64,000 nucleotides of DNA, from the NCBI GenBank assembly GCA_003605055.1, contig QZKP01000048.1, forward strand, positions 1 through 64,000, written 5' to 3'. Below, in pieces: positions 1-9,379 of the stretch (positions are counted from its first letter, which is position 1; each line of letters starts with the position of its first letter). The DNA comes from Desulfarculus sp. (GTDB lineage Bacteria > Desulfobacterota > Desulfarculia > Desulfarculales > Desulfarculaceae). The position numbers and the translations under genes are program-made. Below the pieces are notes generated by a model. That model was given only the letters and a program-made list of their open reading frames with translations, did no database searches and was not told the origin of the DNA.

Positions 1-18
1 CGAACCAGGAGGCACAGT

Positions 19-44
19 GCCAACGGACACATCAGCCCGTTGGC
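19..44. other. Short inverted repeat (hairpin) upstream of the first gene
   Basis: GCCAACGG at 19-26 pairs perfectly with CCGTTGGC at 37-44 across a 10-nt loop. No T-tract follows, so it is not a typical intrinsic terminator. It could end an upstream transcript or lie in the leader of the molybdoenzyme gene. Role unknown. Confidence 0.3.
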
Positions 45-125
45 CTATGAACACAAAATGATCGCTTAACCAATTGTCCGCTGTTACTGGGCAAGATCAG
101 AGCTTCTATAGCAAATGGGCAGGCC

Positions 126-1349
126 ATGCAGGCACAAGAAAAAATCAAACTAGCATCAGAATATACCAAGCTCCTGCGCAATCTGCTCTCCGAAGGCCAA
201 GACCTTCCCATCCTGAGCTACAGGCCCCCCATCGAAACCAGGCAGTATGGCATCATCATAAGCCGCGAGATATATCTTTCAAAAATCGATTCCTTTGTAA
301 CCCCCACCAATGATTTTTTCCTACGCAGTCACTTCCCCTACCCCCAAAAGGTAATTCTCAACCAATGGAAGTTGAGTCTTAGGGGATGTTTCCCGCAGGA
401 GGTCGATCTGAGCCTGGAAGAGCTGTTTTCATTCGATCACACCACTCAGGTGGTAATGATTGAGTGCACGGGCAACTCCCACTCCACAACCAAAGATATG
501 AAGGAACACCTCACCTTCCAGAAAATCTTGCGCCTGCTCGACCCTTCGCAATGGAAATCCATCCTGGCTTTTATCAGGGGTGGCCAGCGGCACGGGATGT
601 TAAGCACCGGGCTGTACACCGGGGTCCGCTTGCATGACGTCTTAAAAAAATATAGCCCGAGACCCGAGGCCAGATATTTGGTCTTCCGGGGCAAGGATCG
701 GGGATACGATAATTTGGCCCACCGGCTTAAAGGTCAGAAGCATCACTATGAACGGAGCTTCCCTATAGAAGAACTCTTGCAATACGATCCGCTGCTGTGC
801 TTCGAACTCAACGGCAAACCACTCAGCCCCGAACAAGGATATCCCATACGTCTAATCATCCCCGGAGTCTATGGTGCAGAGCACGTTAAGTGGCTAGAGG
901 GAATCTATGCCTTCCAGGAAGAATTTCACGGCTACTTTATGGATAATTACTACGCAAACATCGTGGAACAAGAGCAGGATGGCAACTTGATCCAAGTATC
1001 GGTTCCGGTTCATGCCCTGGGTCCCAAGTCTTTAGTCTTCAGTGTGAAAAAGTTGAAGGATAAGCTGCGCTTCCTTGGTATTGCCTGGGGGGGAATCCAC
1101 CCCCTATCTGCGGTTAAGGTCAGCTTGGATGGAGGCCGGAGTTGGCAGGACTCTGAACTCGTCTGCGAGGCGATAGACTTATCCTGGACTTTCTGGAAAT
1201 ACGAGGTTCCTCTAGCTGGCAGCAACGACTACGTCCTGATGCCTAGAGCCTTCTGCGCACATGGCCAATGCCAGCCCCTGACCCAGCCGGACCATCTTTT
1301 CTATGGAAACAATGCCGTCATTCCCGCCCAGGTATCGATCAAGCCTTGA
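126..1349 (+). CDS. Sulfite-oxidase-like molybdopterin oxidoreductase
   Basis: 407 residues covering the two-domain sulfite oxidase fold. The N-terminal half carries the oxidoreductase molybdopterin domain: TPTNDFFLRSHF (59-70), ECTGN with the presumed molybdenum-ligand Cys114, and PGVYGAEHVKWLEGI (246-260). The C-terminal part is a Mo-co dimerisation domain, with GIAWGGIHPLSAVKVSLDGG around 318-337. In this family the enzyme oxidises or reduces small oxyanions or sulfoxides at a Mo-pterin centre. There is no Tat signal, heme domain or membrane helix, so this version looks cytoplasmic and its substrate is not predictable. An in-frame stop at 48-50 limits N-terminal extension. GC is visibly lower than in the glycan genes downstream, which suggests a separate origin. 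The family is clear; the reaction is not. Confidence 0.85.
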   Translation: MQAQEKIKLASEYTKLLRNLLSEGQDLPILSYRPPIETRQYGIIISREIYLSKIDSFVTPTNDFFLRSHFPYPQKVILNQWKLSLRGCFPQEVDLSLEELFSFDHTTQVVMIECTGNSHSTTKDMKEHLTFQKILRLLDPSQWKSILAFIRGGQRHGMLSTGLYTGVRLHDVLKKYSPRPEARYLVFRGKDRGYDNLAHRLKGQKHHYERSFPIEELLQYDPLLCFELNGKPLSPEQGYPIRLIIPGVYGAEHVKWLEGIYAFQEEFHGYFMDNYYANIVEQEQDGNLIQVSVPVHALGPKSLVFSVKKLKDKLRFLGIAWGGIHPLSAVKVSLDGGRSWQDSELVCEAIDLSWTFWKYEVPLAGSNDYVLMPRAFCAHGQCQPLTQPDHLFYGNNAVIPAQVSIKP

Positions 1350-1643
1350 AACTAGATTTTATCTTTTGCCGCTAAGTGTTACGTGTTACAATCATCTTTA
1401 ACTGAGGAGCATTATTATACATAGCGCCATAAATAATTGCGCATAAAATTACTCAACTTGCTGTATTCATTAGGCTTATTTGATAGATTATCGCAAACCA
1501 AATATTCGTTGCGTATAGCAACAATTTTCACGACATAAGCCTTTCCCTCGGCTCCGAGTCTCATATTGCTCCATTTTTGCGTCGATGGTGATCTTCAACC
1601 TCGGCCAGCAAAATGTTCACAAGAAAGATCTCGATTGAAAGCC
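1350..1643. other. AT-rich intergenic region, no gene seen
   Basis: About 290 bp, markedly AT-rich. I see a tandem GTGTTAC repeat near 1377 and a spaced inverted repeat (AGGCTTAT near 1471, ATAAGCCT near 1537). No convincing coding frame or RNA gene. It probably holds the promoter of the small membrane-protein gene. Confidence 0.4.
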
Positions 1644-2108
1644 ATGGGGCACATCATCAGCGCGCTTCCCTTGGGTGCCACCCTGTACTTGGCAACCAAA
1701 AGCCCTACTTGCGTCTTGATGGGCTGCGCAGTTGCTGTCCTGGTGGATACCGATCACTTGCTGGATTACCTAATCATCACTAAGAGAGTGGATACCCCCC
1801 GCAAGATCATGGAGTCATATAAGACCTTGCAAATATTGCACAAAAACTATTTTTTGTTCCACGCCTGGGAATGGGCGGCCTTGCTGCTGTTGTTGCTGGC
1901 GCTGTTCCCCTCCTTGTTGTTGGCCTCGTTTGTGGCCGGATATCTTACCCACATGATCATTGACCAAATTTACAACACCCGGTTTTTGGGCAAGTTCAAC
2001 CTGAAAAACCTTTTCTATTTTTTCCTCTACCGTTTAAAGTATGGTTTTGATGTTATTCGCCTGCGCCAAAATGGACCGATACTGACCACCAGCGAAAGGA
2101 TTTATTAA
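1644..2108 (+). CDS. Small membrane protein with HxxD-type motifs (YdjM/DUF457-like)
   Basis: 154 residues from the ATG at 1644. An in-frame ATG at 1566 would add 26 residues without membrane character, so the later start is preferred. Visible features are an N-terminal hydrophobic segment, DTDHLLDY, then HAWEWAALLLLLLALF and AGYLTHMIIDQ. Conserved Asp/His pairs set between membrane helices recall the YdjM/DUF457 group of predicted membrane-bound metal-dependent hydrolases. That assignment is by motif resemblance only. It sits in the lower-GC left edge of the window with no operon link to the glycan genes (52 bp gap). Function unknown. Confidence 0.6.
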   Translation: MGHIISALPLGATLYLATKSPTCVLMGCAVAVLVDTDHLLDYLIITKRVDTPRKIMESYKTLQILHKNYFLFHAWEWAALLLLLLALFPSLLLASFVAGYLTHMIIDQIYNTRFLGKFNLKNLFYFFLYRLKYGFDVIRLRQNGPILTTSERIY

Positions 2109-2160
2109 ATTTCTCTAAAGGGCCTTTACTAGTCAGCCTAGGGAGGGAGCCGAGATCGCC

Positions 2161-3195
2161 ATGAGTGCTGATCGCCTGTGCGTGGGAGTTCTGGGCGTAG
2201 GGCACTGGGGACCCAACGTGGTGCGCAACCTGGCCACCCACCCCCGGGTTCGCCTGAAGTACGTCTGCGACATTGAGCAAAACGCCTTAAGCCGCCTGGA
2301 GCATCTCAAACTTGAAGGGTGTTCGCTGGTGACTGATCCGGACCTGGTAATTAATGACCCGGAGGTGCAGGCTATCGCCATCGAAACACCGGCCTCCACC
2401 CACTACGCCCTTTCCCGCCAGGCCCTGCAGGCCGGCAAACACGTCTATTGCGAAAAGCCCCTCACCATTGACCCCCAGGAGGGTAGAGAGCTCTGTCGGC
2501 TGGCCGAGGAAAGAGATCGCAAGCTGCTCGTGGGCTTCACCTTCCTCTACAACAAGGGGGTGCACAAGCTGCGCGAGCTTATCCAGTCCGGCCGCTTGGG
2601 CGATATCTACTACATCTGCTGCACTCGCACCCATCTGGGGCTGGTGCGCAACGACGTGGACGTGGTCTGGGATTTGGTGCCCCACGATATCTCCATAATC
2701 AACTACGTAACTGGTCTGACGCCCACGGCGGTACTGGCCAGCGGGGTGGAACCTCTGGGAACCGGCCGGATGGACGCCGCCTTCATCACCCTGTTTTACC
2801 CGGGCAATATTGTGGGACAAATTCACGTGAGCTGGGTGGATTCCAACAAGCAGCGCCTGGTGAGGGTGATCGGCAGCAAGGCCAGGGCTGAATTCGACGA
2901 TCTGAACAACTTGGAGCCCATTCGCATCTTTGAAAAAGGGATATCCATGGTCAAAAAGGTGCAGCCCGACTTCGGCGACTTCCGCTTCCTGTTGCGGGAT
3001 GGCGACATCATCAGCCCCAAAATAGACATGTCCGAACCACTGCGTGATATGATCGACAGCTTCGTGCGGGCCATTCTGGACCATGAGACGACCATAAGCG
3101 ACGGAAAGCGCGCTGTGCAGATCACCGCCATAGTAGAGGCCATTCAACGCTCCCTGCTCACCCGTCGCCAGGAGCCGGTGACCCTGAAAGGTTAA
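2161..3195 (+). CDS. Gfo/Idh/MocA family sugar oxidoreductase
   Basis: 344 residues. The N-terminal Rossmann motif is GVLGVGHWGPNVVRNL, and CEKPL carries the family's catalytic lysine. The alpha/beta C-terminal domain completes a full-length member. These NAD(P)-dependent enzymes oxidise or reduce sugar nucleotides or cyclitols. With a DegT aminotransferase 39 bp downstream, the likely role is making a 3-keto sugar nucleotide that is then aminated, as WbpB/WlbA and WbpE do in UDP-2,3-diacetamido sugar synthesis. This pairing is the basis for the inference; the sugar is not determined. It is first in a plus-strand run that continues through the radical SAM genes. Confidence 0.85.
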   Translation: MSADRLCVGVLGVGHWGPNVVRNLATHPRVRLKYVCDIEQNALSRLEHLKLEGCSLVTDPDLVINDPEVQAIAIETPASTHYALSRQALQAGKHVYCEKPLTIDPQEGRELCRLAEERDRKLLVGFTFLYNKGVHKLRELIQSGRLGDIYYICCTRTHLGLVRNDVDVVWDLVPHDISIINYVTGLTPTAVLASGVEPLGTGRMDAAFITLFYPGNIVGQIHVSWVDSNKQRLVRVIGSKARAEFDDLNNLEPIRIFEKGISMVKKVQPDFGDFRFLLRDGDIISPKIDMSEPLRDMIDSFVRAILDHETTISDGKRAVQITAIVEAIQRSLLTRRQEPVTLKG

Positions 3196-3234
3196 TAATG
3201 GTTGCTCCATATGTAAGGCTGAGGTTGTAGTTTG

Positions 3235-4353
3235 ATGAGCGCTACCATTCCCTTTGTGGACTTGGGTCTCCAGTACAAAGAGCATCGCAAAGTGTTTCAG
3301 GAGGCCCTTGAAGAGGTCTGCACGCGAGGCTCCTATGTCCTGGGTCCGCAGGTGGCTCGCTTTGAGGAGAACTTTGCCCGCTACCTGAGGGCTGAGGCCT
3401 GCGTGGCTGTGGCCAGCGGCACCGATGCGCTCAAACTCAGCCTATGGGCCCTGGGCATCTGCCTGGGCGACGAGGTCCTGACCCCGGCCAACACCTTCAT
3501 TGCCACGGCCCTGGCCGTCTCCAGCCTGGGAGCGGTGCCGGTGATGGTGGACGTTGATCCCCAAACCTTTCTCCTGGACCTCACGGACGCCGAGCGCAAG
3601 GTTTCTCCTGCCTGCAAGGCTGTAATCCCCGTGCACCTGTATGGCCAGGCGGCCGACATGGACGCCGTGACCGCTTTTGCCCAGCGTCACGGCCTACTGG
3701 TGGTGGAGGACGCCTGCCAGTCCCACGGCGCCCAGTGGCGCGGACGCTGCAGCGGAACCATGGGGCGGACCGGCTGCTTCAGTTTTTACCCCGCCAAGAA
3801 CCTGGGTGCTTTCGGCGATGGCGGCATGATTTGTACCAACGATCTTCAGGTTGCCCAACACTTTCGCTTGTTGCGCAACTACGGATCAACGGAAAAGTAT
3901 CGCCACCAGATTATCGGCACCAACAGCCGCCTGGACTCCCTGCAGGCGGCGGTACTGGACAAGAAGTTGCCTTTTCTGGACGGCTGGAACGCCAGGCGTT
4001 TCCAGGCCGCTTGTCTCTATCGAGACCTGCTGGCCGGCATGGATGAGGTGCGCGCCCCGCTCTTCGATGCCGACGACCCTGCCCGGCATGTATTCCATCT
4101 ATTCGTAATAACCTGCCGGGACCGGGACGGGCTCAAAGACTACCTGCAGGGGGCGGGGGTAGAGTGCGGCATACACTACCCTGTTCCGGTCCACTTACAT
4201 GAAGCCTACCGGGGTTTGCAGCGAAACTTAGGCATGGCGCCGGTGGCAGAGGAACTGTCCGGGCGCATCCTGTCCCTGCCCATGTTCCCGGAGATAACTC
4301 CGGAGCAAATCACGATCGTGGTTGACCGCATAAAAGAGTTCTATGCCCGCTAG
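3235..4353 (+). CDS. DegT/DnrJ/EryC1/StrS sugar aminotransferase
   Basis: 372 residues. ATG at 3235 is preferred over the TTG one codon earlier because GAGGTTG lies at suitable spacing. PLP-fold landmarks are SGTDALKLSL, VEDACQSHGA (Asp159 faces the pyridine nitrogen) and SFYPAKNLGAFGDGG with Lys188 as the internal aldimine lysine. The family transfers an amino group from glutamate to a keto sugar nucleotide. Position directly after a Gfo/Idh dehydrogenase suggests a WbpE-like step giving an amino sugar for the surface glycan. The next gene starts 11 bp before this one ends, so the two are probably translationally coupled. Confidence 0.92.
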   Translation: MSATIPFVDLGLQYKEHRKVFQEALEEVCTRGSYVLGPQVARFEENFARYLRAEACVAVASGTDALKLSLWALGICLGDEVLTPANTFIATALAVSSLGAVPVMVDVDPQTFLLDLTDAERKVSPACKAVIPVHLYGQAADMDAVTAFAQRHGLLVVEDACQSHGAQWRGRCSGTMGRTGCFSFYPAKNLGAFGDGGMICTNDLQVAQHFRLLRNYGSTEKYRHQIIGTNSRLDSLQAAVLDKKLPFLDGWNARRFQAACLYRDLLAGMDEVRAPLFDADDPARHVFHLFVITCRDRDGLKDYLQGAGVECGIHYPVPVHLHEAYRGLQRNLGMAPVAEELSGRILSLPMFPEITPEQITIVVDRIKEFYAR

Positions 4354-5065
4354 ATACAGCATGTCGGCGGTGGTGCCCGCCTATAACGAACAACTCCGTC
4401 TTGAAGCGGCAGTGCTGCGCACCATGATCACCATGCAGACCCTGGGCCTTGATTATGAGGTGATAGTCGTTGACGACGGCAGCGCGGACCTTACCTCCCA
4501 AATCGCCGGGCGCCTAGCGGCTGAGCACCCTCAGGTGCAGTTCATGGCCCATGCCAGCAACCAGGGCCTGGGAGGCGCCTTCAAGACCGGCCTGTCACGG
4601 GCCAGTAAGGAGTACGTGATACTGGTGCCGGTGGACAGCCCGCTGGATGTGTCTGATTTACAGGCTTACCTGCCGCGTCTGTCCGTCTGCGATATAGTAG
4701 TAGGGGTGCGATCAGAAAGACGGGGCTATACCGCCCTGGGCCGGTTCATGTCCTTCGTTTACAACCGCATCCTGGTGCCGCTGCTGTTCAACCTGGGCCT
4801 GGCCGACGTGAACTGGATCCAGGTGTATCGCCGGGAGCTTTTTACCACGAGAATCCTCTCCTTCCACAATCTGCGCATGTTCTATCTGGTGGAGATACTG
4901 GTGCAGGCGCGGCGCAATGGCCTGATAGTGGCCGAGGTTCCCTCGCCCATGAAAAAACGGCTGCACGGCCGGGCCAGCAACACCCGACCTTCGGTGATTA
5001 TCAGGACCCTTTGGGACATGTTCAGCTTTTTTTGGCGGCAAAGGAACCAAAAATATCTGTCATGA
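4343..5065 (+). CDS. Family 2 glycosyltransferase (GT-A fold)
   Basis: 240 residues, short single-domain GT2. SAVVPAYNEQLRLE opens the nucleotide-binding fold and VVDDGSADLTSQ carries the first Asp pair. The closest general resemblance is to DPM/undecaprenyl-phosphate sugar transferases (LRMFYLVEILVQARRNG). A C-terminal hydrophobic stretch is weak and there are no clear paired membrane helices. A start at 4361 is also possible. It overlaps the aminotransferase by 11 bp and the next gene by 4 bp (ATGA). It may charge a polyprenyl carrier with the amino sugar made upstream; that is inferred from context. Confidence 0.85.
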   Translation: MPARYSMSAVVPAYNEQLRLEAAVLRTMITMQTLGLDYEVIVVDDGSADLTSQIAGRLAAEHPQVQFMAHASNQGLGGAFKTGLSRASKEYVILVPVDSPLDVSDLQAYLPRLSVCDIVVGVRSERRGYTALGRFMSFVYNRILVPLLFNLGLADVNWIQVYRRELFTTRILSFHNLRMFYLVEILVQARRNGLIVAEVPSPMKKRLHGRASNTRPSVIIRTLWDMFSFFWRQRNQKYLS

Positions 5066-6744
5066 GAGTCGTCTTCGTGGCCATAGGCTGGGAAAACATT
5101 TCCCTGCAAGCCATTTCAGCCATGCTTCAAAAGAGCGGCCACGAAACTCACCTGGTTTACGACCAGGCCCTGTTCGACGACAAAAACTACTTGTCCATAC
5201 CCTGGCTGGCCCGGTTGCTGGACCAGAAAGATTTGGTGATCCAGCGCATCATTGAGCTGGAGCCGGACCTGCTGGGCTTCAGCGTGCAGACCATACAGTT
5301 CCAGGAAATGCGCGCGCTGGCCGCCGCGGTCAAGAGGCACTACAAGGTGCCGGTTATCTTCGGCGGCATCCACCCCCATTCGGCCCCGGAGCAGGTATTG
5401 TTGCCCGAGGACGCGGCCGTGGACATCATCTGCCTGGGCGAGGGCGACCAGGCCATAGTGGAGCTGTGCGACAGCATGCAGGCGGGCCGCATTGACTACG
5501 GCATAAAGAACTTATGGTTCCGTCTGCAGGACGGCACCATCATCAAGAACCCCCAGCGCCCGCTGATCAGCGATCTGGATCAGCTGCCCACCATAGACAA
5601 GGAGCTCTTCGCGCCCCACTACCCCATGAAGTACTCCTACCTGTCCTGCCCCTCACGCGGCTGCCCCTTTGACTGTAGCTATTGCTCCTTGTCTTTCCTG
5701 GGCCAGGAAGCCACCAAGATGGGCTGCCCCCGGGTCCGGGAGCGCTCGGTGGACTCCCTGATCGCTGAGCTCAAAGAGCACGTGGCCAGATACCAACCGG
5801 CCTGGGTAGACTTCCGCCAGCCAGTGATGTCCGCTTCGGAAAAATGGACGGTGAAGTTTTGCCGGCGCTACCAGGAGGAGATCGGCCTCCCCTTCCGCTG
5901 CTTCAGCCACCCCCTGCTCATCACCCCGGCGGCGGTCAAAGCCTTGCATCAGGCCGGCTGCTACGCGATACAGATCGGCATCGAATGCTGGGACGAACAG
6001 GTGCGCCGGGTGGTGATCAACCGCCGGGAAACCAACCAGCAGATAACAGCCGCCGCGCGAATTCTGGAGGAAGAGGGGCAGCCCTACGCCTTTGATTACA
6101 TCCTGGGCCTGCCCCGTCTGCCGCGGAGCCTGCCCGGGGGCGGCGAGGCCCCCCTTAGCGAAGAGGAGACTTACCAGTCCTTTGCCCGCGAGCTGATGGG
6201 ATTTGCTCAGTTCATCGCTCCGCTCAAGCATTGCTACCGGATTGCCCCCTTCATGATCCAATATATGCCAGGTACCGACCTCATTGAGCACGGCTTGCGG
6301 GCCGGGGATCTCTGCAACCGCGAGGTGCAGCGCCTGCAGCAGGGCCTGCACGACAACTACATGGCCTCCGGCTCTATGGCCATGAACCCCCAGCGCCTGC
6401 GTCTGCTCAACGGTTATCGGGTCATGCTGCGGCTGATGAGCTTCCTGTCGCCTTGGGCAAAGCGCAAGCTCTTGCAGTGGAAGGCATACAAGATATTCTG
6501 GATGGCCCCTTTCAAGCTACTCATCTCTCTCTTGGACCTGATGATCGCGGTGCGGGACAAGGATGCCACCACCTACGCCAAAAACTACTGGTGGTGGTTC
6601 CGCAAGAGATTCGACTCCAACTACCACCTCCACTATTTCAAAAAGCGCAAAAAGTTAGCTAACCTACCCGGCGAAATCTTTGCCCTGCCCAAAAGTGGCC
6701 GCTTGGGCCAGAAGACTGGCCAGGGCTGGGAAAGAAACCAATGA
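5062..6744 (+). CDS. B12-binding-domain radical SAM protein
   Basis: 560 residues from ATG 5062, which overlaps the preceding stop as ATGA. An ATG at 5011 would add 17 unconserved residues. The N-terminal half (about 1-150) has the cobalamin-binding-type Rossmann fold, with VIFGGIHPHSAP near 98-109. Cys201, Cys205 and Cys208 (CPFDCSYC) give the CxxxCxxC motif for the [4Fe-4S]/SAM cluster. The classical DxHxxG cobalamin motif is absent, so cobalamin binding is uncertain. Members of this group methylate or rearrange unactivated carbons of lipids, pterins and antibiotics. It is less similar to the two radical SAM genes downstream than they are to each other. Substrate unknown. Confidence 0.85.
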   Translation: MRVVFVAIGWENISLQAISAMLQKSGHETHLVYDQALFDDKNYLSIPWLARLLDQKDLVIQRIIELEPDLLGFSVQTIQFQEMRALAAAVKRHYKVPVIFGGIHPHSAPEQVLLPEDAAVDIICLGEGDQAIVELCDSMQAGRIDYGIKNLWFRLQDGTIIKNPQRPLISDLDQLPTIDKELFAPHYPMKYSYLSCPSRGCPFDCSYCSLSFLGQEATKMGCPRVRERSVDSLIAELKEHVARYQPAWVDFRQPVMSASEKWTVKFCRRYQEEIGLPFRCFSHPLLITPAAVKALHQAGCYAIQIGIECWDEQVRRVVINRRETNQQITAAARILEEEGQPYAFDYILGLPRLPRSLPGGGEAPLSEEETYQSFARELMGFAQFIAPLKHCYRIAPFMIQYMPGTDLIEHGLRAGDLCNREVQRLQQGLHDNYMASGSMAMNPQRLRLLNGYRVMLRLMSFLSPWAKRKLLQWKAYKIFWMAPFKLLISLLDLMIAVRDKDATTYAKNYWWWFRKRFDSNYHLHYFKKRKKLANLPGEIFALPKSGRLGQKTGQGWERNQ

Positions 6745-6805
6745 CGGCCCGCGGTCTGGCTGTATTCCGCACGTCTTCTGACCCTAGGCAGGCCGAAGTA
6801 GTAAT

Positions 6806-7813
6806 ATGATTAAGATGATTATTGTCGGGGCCTTCTTAAGCCTGATATTCATATACCTGTCCCTGCACGGCGTAGATTTCGCTGTGGTAGCTGACTCAAT
6901 CGCCGGCTTCAGTCCCTGGGCCGTACTGCTTTGCGTCTCCATTGTGCTGCTGCGCGAGCTGATCCGCTCCCTGCGCTGGAAGCTGATCCTCTCGCCCCTG
7001 GGCAAGGTAGGTCTGCGCTACACCTTCCCCATAAACGCCGTGGGCATCATGGGGGTAATTCTCATACCCCTCAGGATAGGGGAGTTAGTGAAACCCTATT
7101 TGTTGTCCACCAACTGCCGCTACAAATTTTCTACGGCAGTGGGGACCATACTGGTCGAGAGGGTCATGGACGGCATCGTTTTGCTGGCCATGGCGCTGCT
7201 GCTTTCCGCTGTCGAGGTATCTTCCGACTCTTTCCAGCGCACCTCTCTGGCCGCTGCCGTTCTGTTTCCGCTGCTGTTCATCGTTCTGTTTTTGGTCTAT
7301 GCGCAGAACAAAGTTGTCCTTCGCCTTGCCGACCGCCTGTTTGGGCTTTTGCCCTCTTTCCTGGCCGGCCGCCTCAGCAACGCCATGGCTTCGTTCATAG
7401 AGGGCATCCGCATTTTGGGCAGCCCACTGCGGCTGGGGCTGGTTCTGCTTTATTCCTTCGCCATTTGGTCCTTTTCTGGGCTGATGATTTTCGTCATATC
7501 CAGATTCATGGGTCTGAACCTGGGCTCCTGGGGAGTGATGACCGTGCTGGTCTTTACGGTCATAGGCATCAGCATCCCCGCCTTACCTGGGCACCTGGGC
7601 ACCTTCCAGTACAGTTGCATATTGGCCTTGGCAACCGTGGGTATCGCACATAACCAAGCCCTAGCATTCTCGGTCATCTATTTTCTGATGGGGATTGGAT
7701 CCCACATTCTGCTAGGTCTGGCGTGTCTTTGGTTCGTGTCCTTTTCCTGGCGGTCGTTTTATCATTCCGTCACTAGGCAGAGACATGCTTTGAACCAGGA
7801 CCAGACGGACTGA
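6806..7813 (+). CDS. Lysylphosphatidylglycerol synthase-type integral membrane protein
   Basis: 335 residues, almost wholly hydrophobic, with about eight predicted membrane segments. The pattern matches the LPG_synthase_TM/UPF0104 domain: LRELIRSLRWKLIL near residues 50-63, then RIGELVKPYLL, VERVMDGIVLL, and PALPGHLGTFQYS towards the C-terminus. The family includes the flippase half of MprF and many proteins beside glycan and lipid genes. No aminoacyl transferase domain is fused. Between a GT2/radical SAM block and another radical SAM gene (3 bp gap), a role in moving or sensing a lipid-linked intermediate is plausible but unproven. Confidence 0.82.
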   Translation: MIKMIIVGAFLSLIFIYLSLHGVDFAVVADSIAGFSPWAVLLCVSIVLLRELIRSLRWKLILSPLGKVGLRYTFPINAVGIMGVILIPLRIGELVKPYLLSTNCRYKFSTAVGTILVERVMDGIVLLAMALLLSAVEVSSDSFQRTSLAAAVLFPLLFIVLFLVYAQNKVVLRLADRLFGLLPSFLAGRLSNAMASFIEGIRILGSPLRLGLVLLYSFAIWSFSGLMIFVISRFMGLNLGSWGVMTVLVFTVIGISIPALPGHLGTFQYSCILALATVGIAHNQALAFSVIYFLMGIGSHILLGLACLWFVSFSWRSFYHSVTRQRHALNQDQTD

Positions 7814-7816
7814 GCC

Positions 7817-9379
7817 ATGATTCTGATCAACGCATGCCAAGACGACACCATGAAGGTGTTCCAGCCCTTTGCCCGCTACAACGTGCCGGTGGGCATCGGC
7901 TATCTCTATGCGGTGCTGAGGATGCACGGTCTGCCGGTCCACCTGATTGACGAGCAGGTGGCCGATGACACCCTGGGTCTGGTGGAAAATTACCGGCGCC
8001 AGCTTGCGCCGCCCTACACCTTCGGTTTCAGCGTCTTGACTGCCGGGCTTAGCCGGTCGCTTCATCTGGCCAGGCGCCTGAAGCAAAGCATTCCCGGCTG
8101 CAAGGTGGTTTTCGGCGGTATACACCCCTCAGCCGCGCCCGAGGAGATATTGGCCTTTCCCCAGGTGGACCTGGTGGTGAGGGGAGAGGCCGAGGACGTG
8201 ATCCTAGATCTGTATCAGGCCCTGAAGAGAGGTGAGGATACTCAACATCTGCCCAACCTTTCCTATCGCCGCAACGGCCGCCTGGTGCACAACCCCTTGC
8301 AGACCAAGCCGGTTGATCTGGACGCCCTGCCCCCCTTCCCCTATGAATTGTTTACGGCGCCGCAATATGACCTGGGCGCGGTGATGAGTTCGCGGGGCTG
8401 CCCCTACAACTGCATCTTCTGCAGCAACCGGGTCACGACCGGCAAGCGCTACCGCTACCGCGCGGCCGAAAAAATCGCCCAGGAGATCAAGACGCTGCAT
8501 GATCAGTACGGCATCAGGCATATTCTTTTTTTAGACGACAACCTGATGGTGGATCGGTCGCGGGTCTATGCCCTCCTGAATCAATTGCGCCAGATGGGGC
8601 TGCAGGGCAGAATCAGCTACACCTTCCAGTCCCGCTGCGACAATGTGGACCAGGCCACCCTCGGTGACCTTTACGCGGCGGGATTCAGCAACATCTCCTT
8701 CGGCTTGGAGACCGCCTCGGACCATGTCATGCAAACCATTAAAAAGGGCGAGACCGTGGCCCAGTGCCATTCCGCCGTCGCCCTGGCCAAGCAGATCGGC
8801 TTCCACGTCAGTGCGACCTTTATCTTCGGCCTGCCGGGCGAAACCCACGCTGAGCGCCTGCAAAGCATCGCCTTCGCCAGGGAACACAACCTGGACTTGG
8901 TCCGCTTCAACAACGCCACGCCGTATCCGGGCACCGAGCTGAATGTCATCGCCGCCAAGGACGGGGGACTTAATGTACAGGGCGTTTATCGCAACTTCAA
9001 CTCGGTTTCCACCATCATCGAGAATCCCTTCAATAAGATGACCTTCTCCTATGTGCCCCCCGGCAGCAGCGAAGAAGCCATCCGCAACGACATTTTGCTG
9101 GCCTACTTGGCCACCTACCTCAATCCCCGCCGTCTGGCCACGCTGTTCAAGGACCAGGCGCCAGTGAAGCGTTGGTTCAACCCAGGCAAGACCAAGCTGG
9201 ATTTGATCCGCAAACTGCCGGCCCTGTTCGTCCTCACCGGAACCATGGCCATAAAGTTCACCAAGCTGATTTGGGACGTTTGCTGGCGGAGAGACACCGA
9301 CATCACCCTGCGGGAATTCCTCTATGTGGTTTTTTCTACGCCATCTGCTGCGGAGGGCACCGGGCAGGGTGGCAAATGA
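7817..9379 (+). CDS. B12-binding-domain radical SAM protein (paralogue 1)
   Basis: 520 residues. The B12-binding-like domain covers roughly 1-140, with VVFGGIHPSAAPEE at 97-110. The radical SAM core starts at SSRGCPYNCIFC, with Cys195, Cys199 and Cys202. Further core landmarks are LFLDDNLMVD, FGLETAS and FGLPGETHAE. The C-terminal 130 residues are a family-specific extension without recognised motifs. It begins 3 bp after the membrane-protein gene. It is clearly homologous along its whole length to the gene at 9655-11205, for example the shared CSNRVTTGKRYR and VRFNNATPYPGTEL. The pair looks like a tandem duplication. Substrate unknown. Confidence 0.88.
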   Translation: MILINACQDDTMKVFQPFARYNVPVGIGYLYAVLRMHGLPVHLIDEQVADDTLGLVENYRRQLAPPYTFGFSVLTAGLSRSLHLARRLKQSIPGCKVVFGGIHPSAAPEEILAFPQVDLVVRGEAEDVILDLYQALKRGEDTQHLPNLSYRRNGRLVHNPLQTKPVDLDALPPFPYELFTAPQYDLGAVMSSRGCPYNCIFCSNRVTTGKRYRYRAAEKIAQEIKTLHDQYGIRHILFLDDNLMVDRSRVYALLNQLRQMGLQGRISYTFQSRCDNVDQATLGDLYAAGFSNISFGLETASDHVMQTIKKGETVAQCHSAVALAKQIGFHVSATFIFGLPGETHAERLQSIAFAREHNLDLVRFNNATPYPGTELNVIAAKDGGLNVQGVYRNFNSVSTIIENPFNKMTFSYVPPGSSEEAIRNDILLAYLATYLNPRRLATLFKDQAPVKRWFNPGKTKLDLIRKLPALFVLTGTMAIKFTKLIWDVCWRRDTDITLREFLYVVFSTPSAAEGTGQGGK

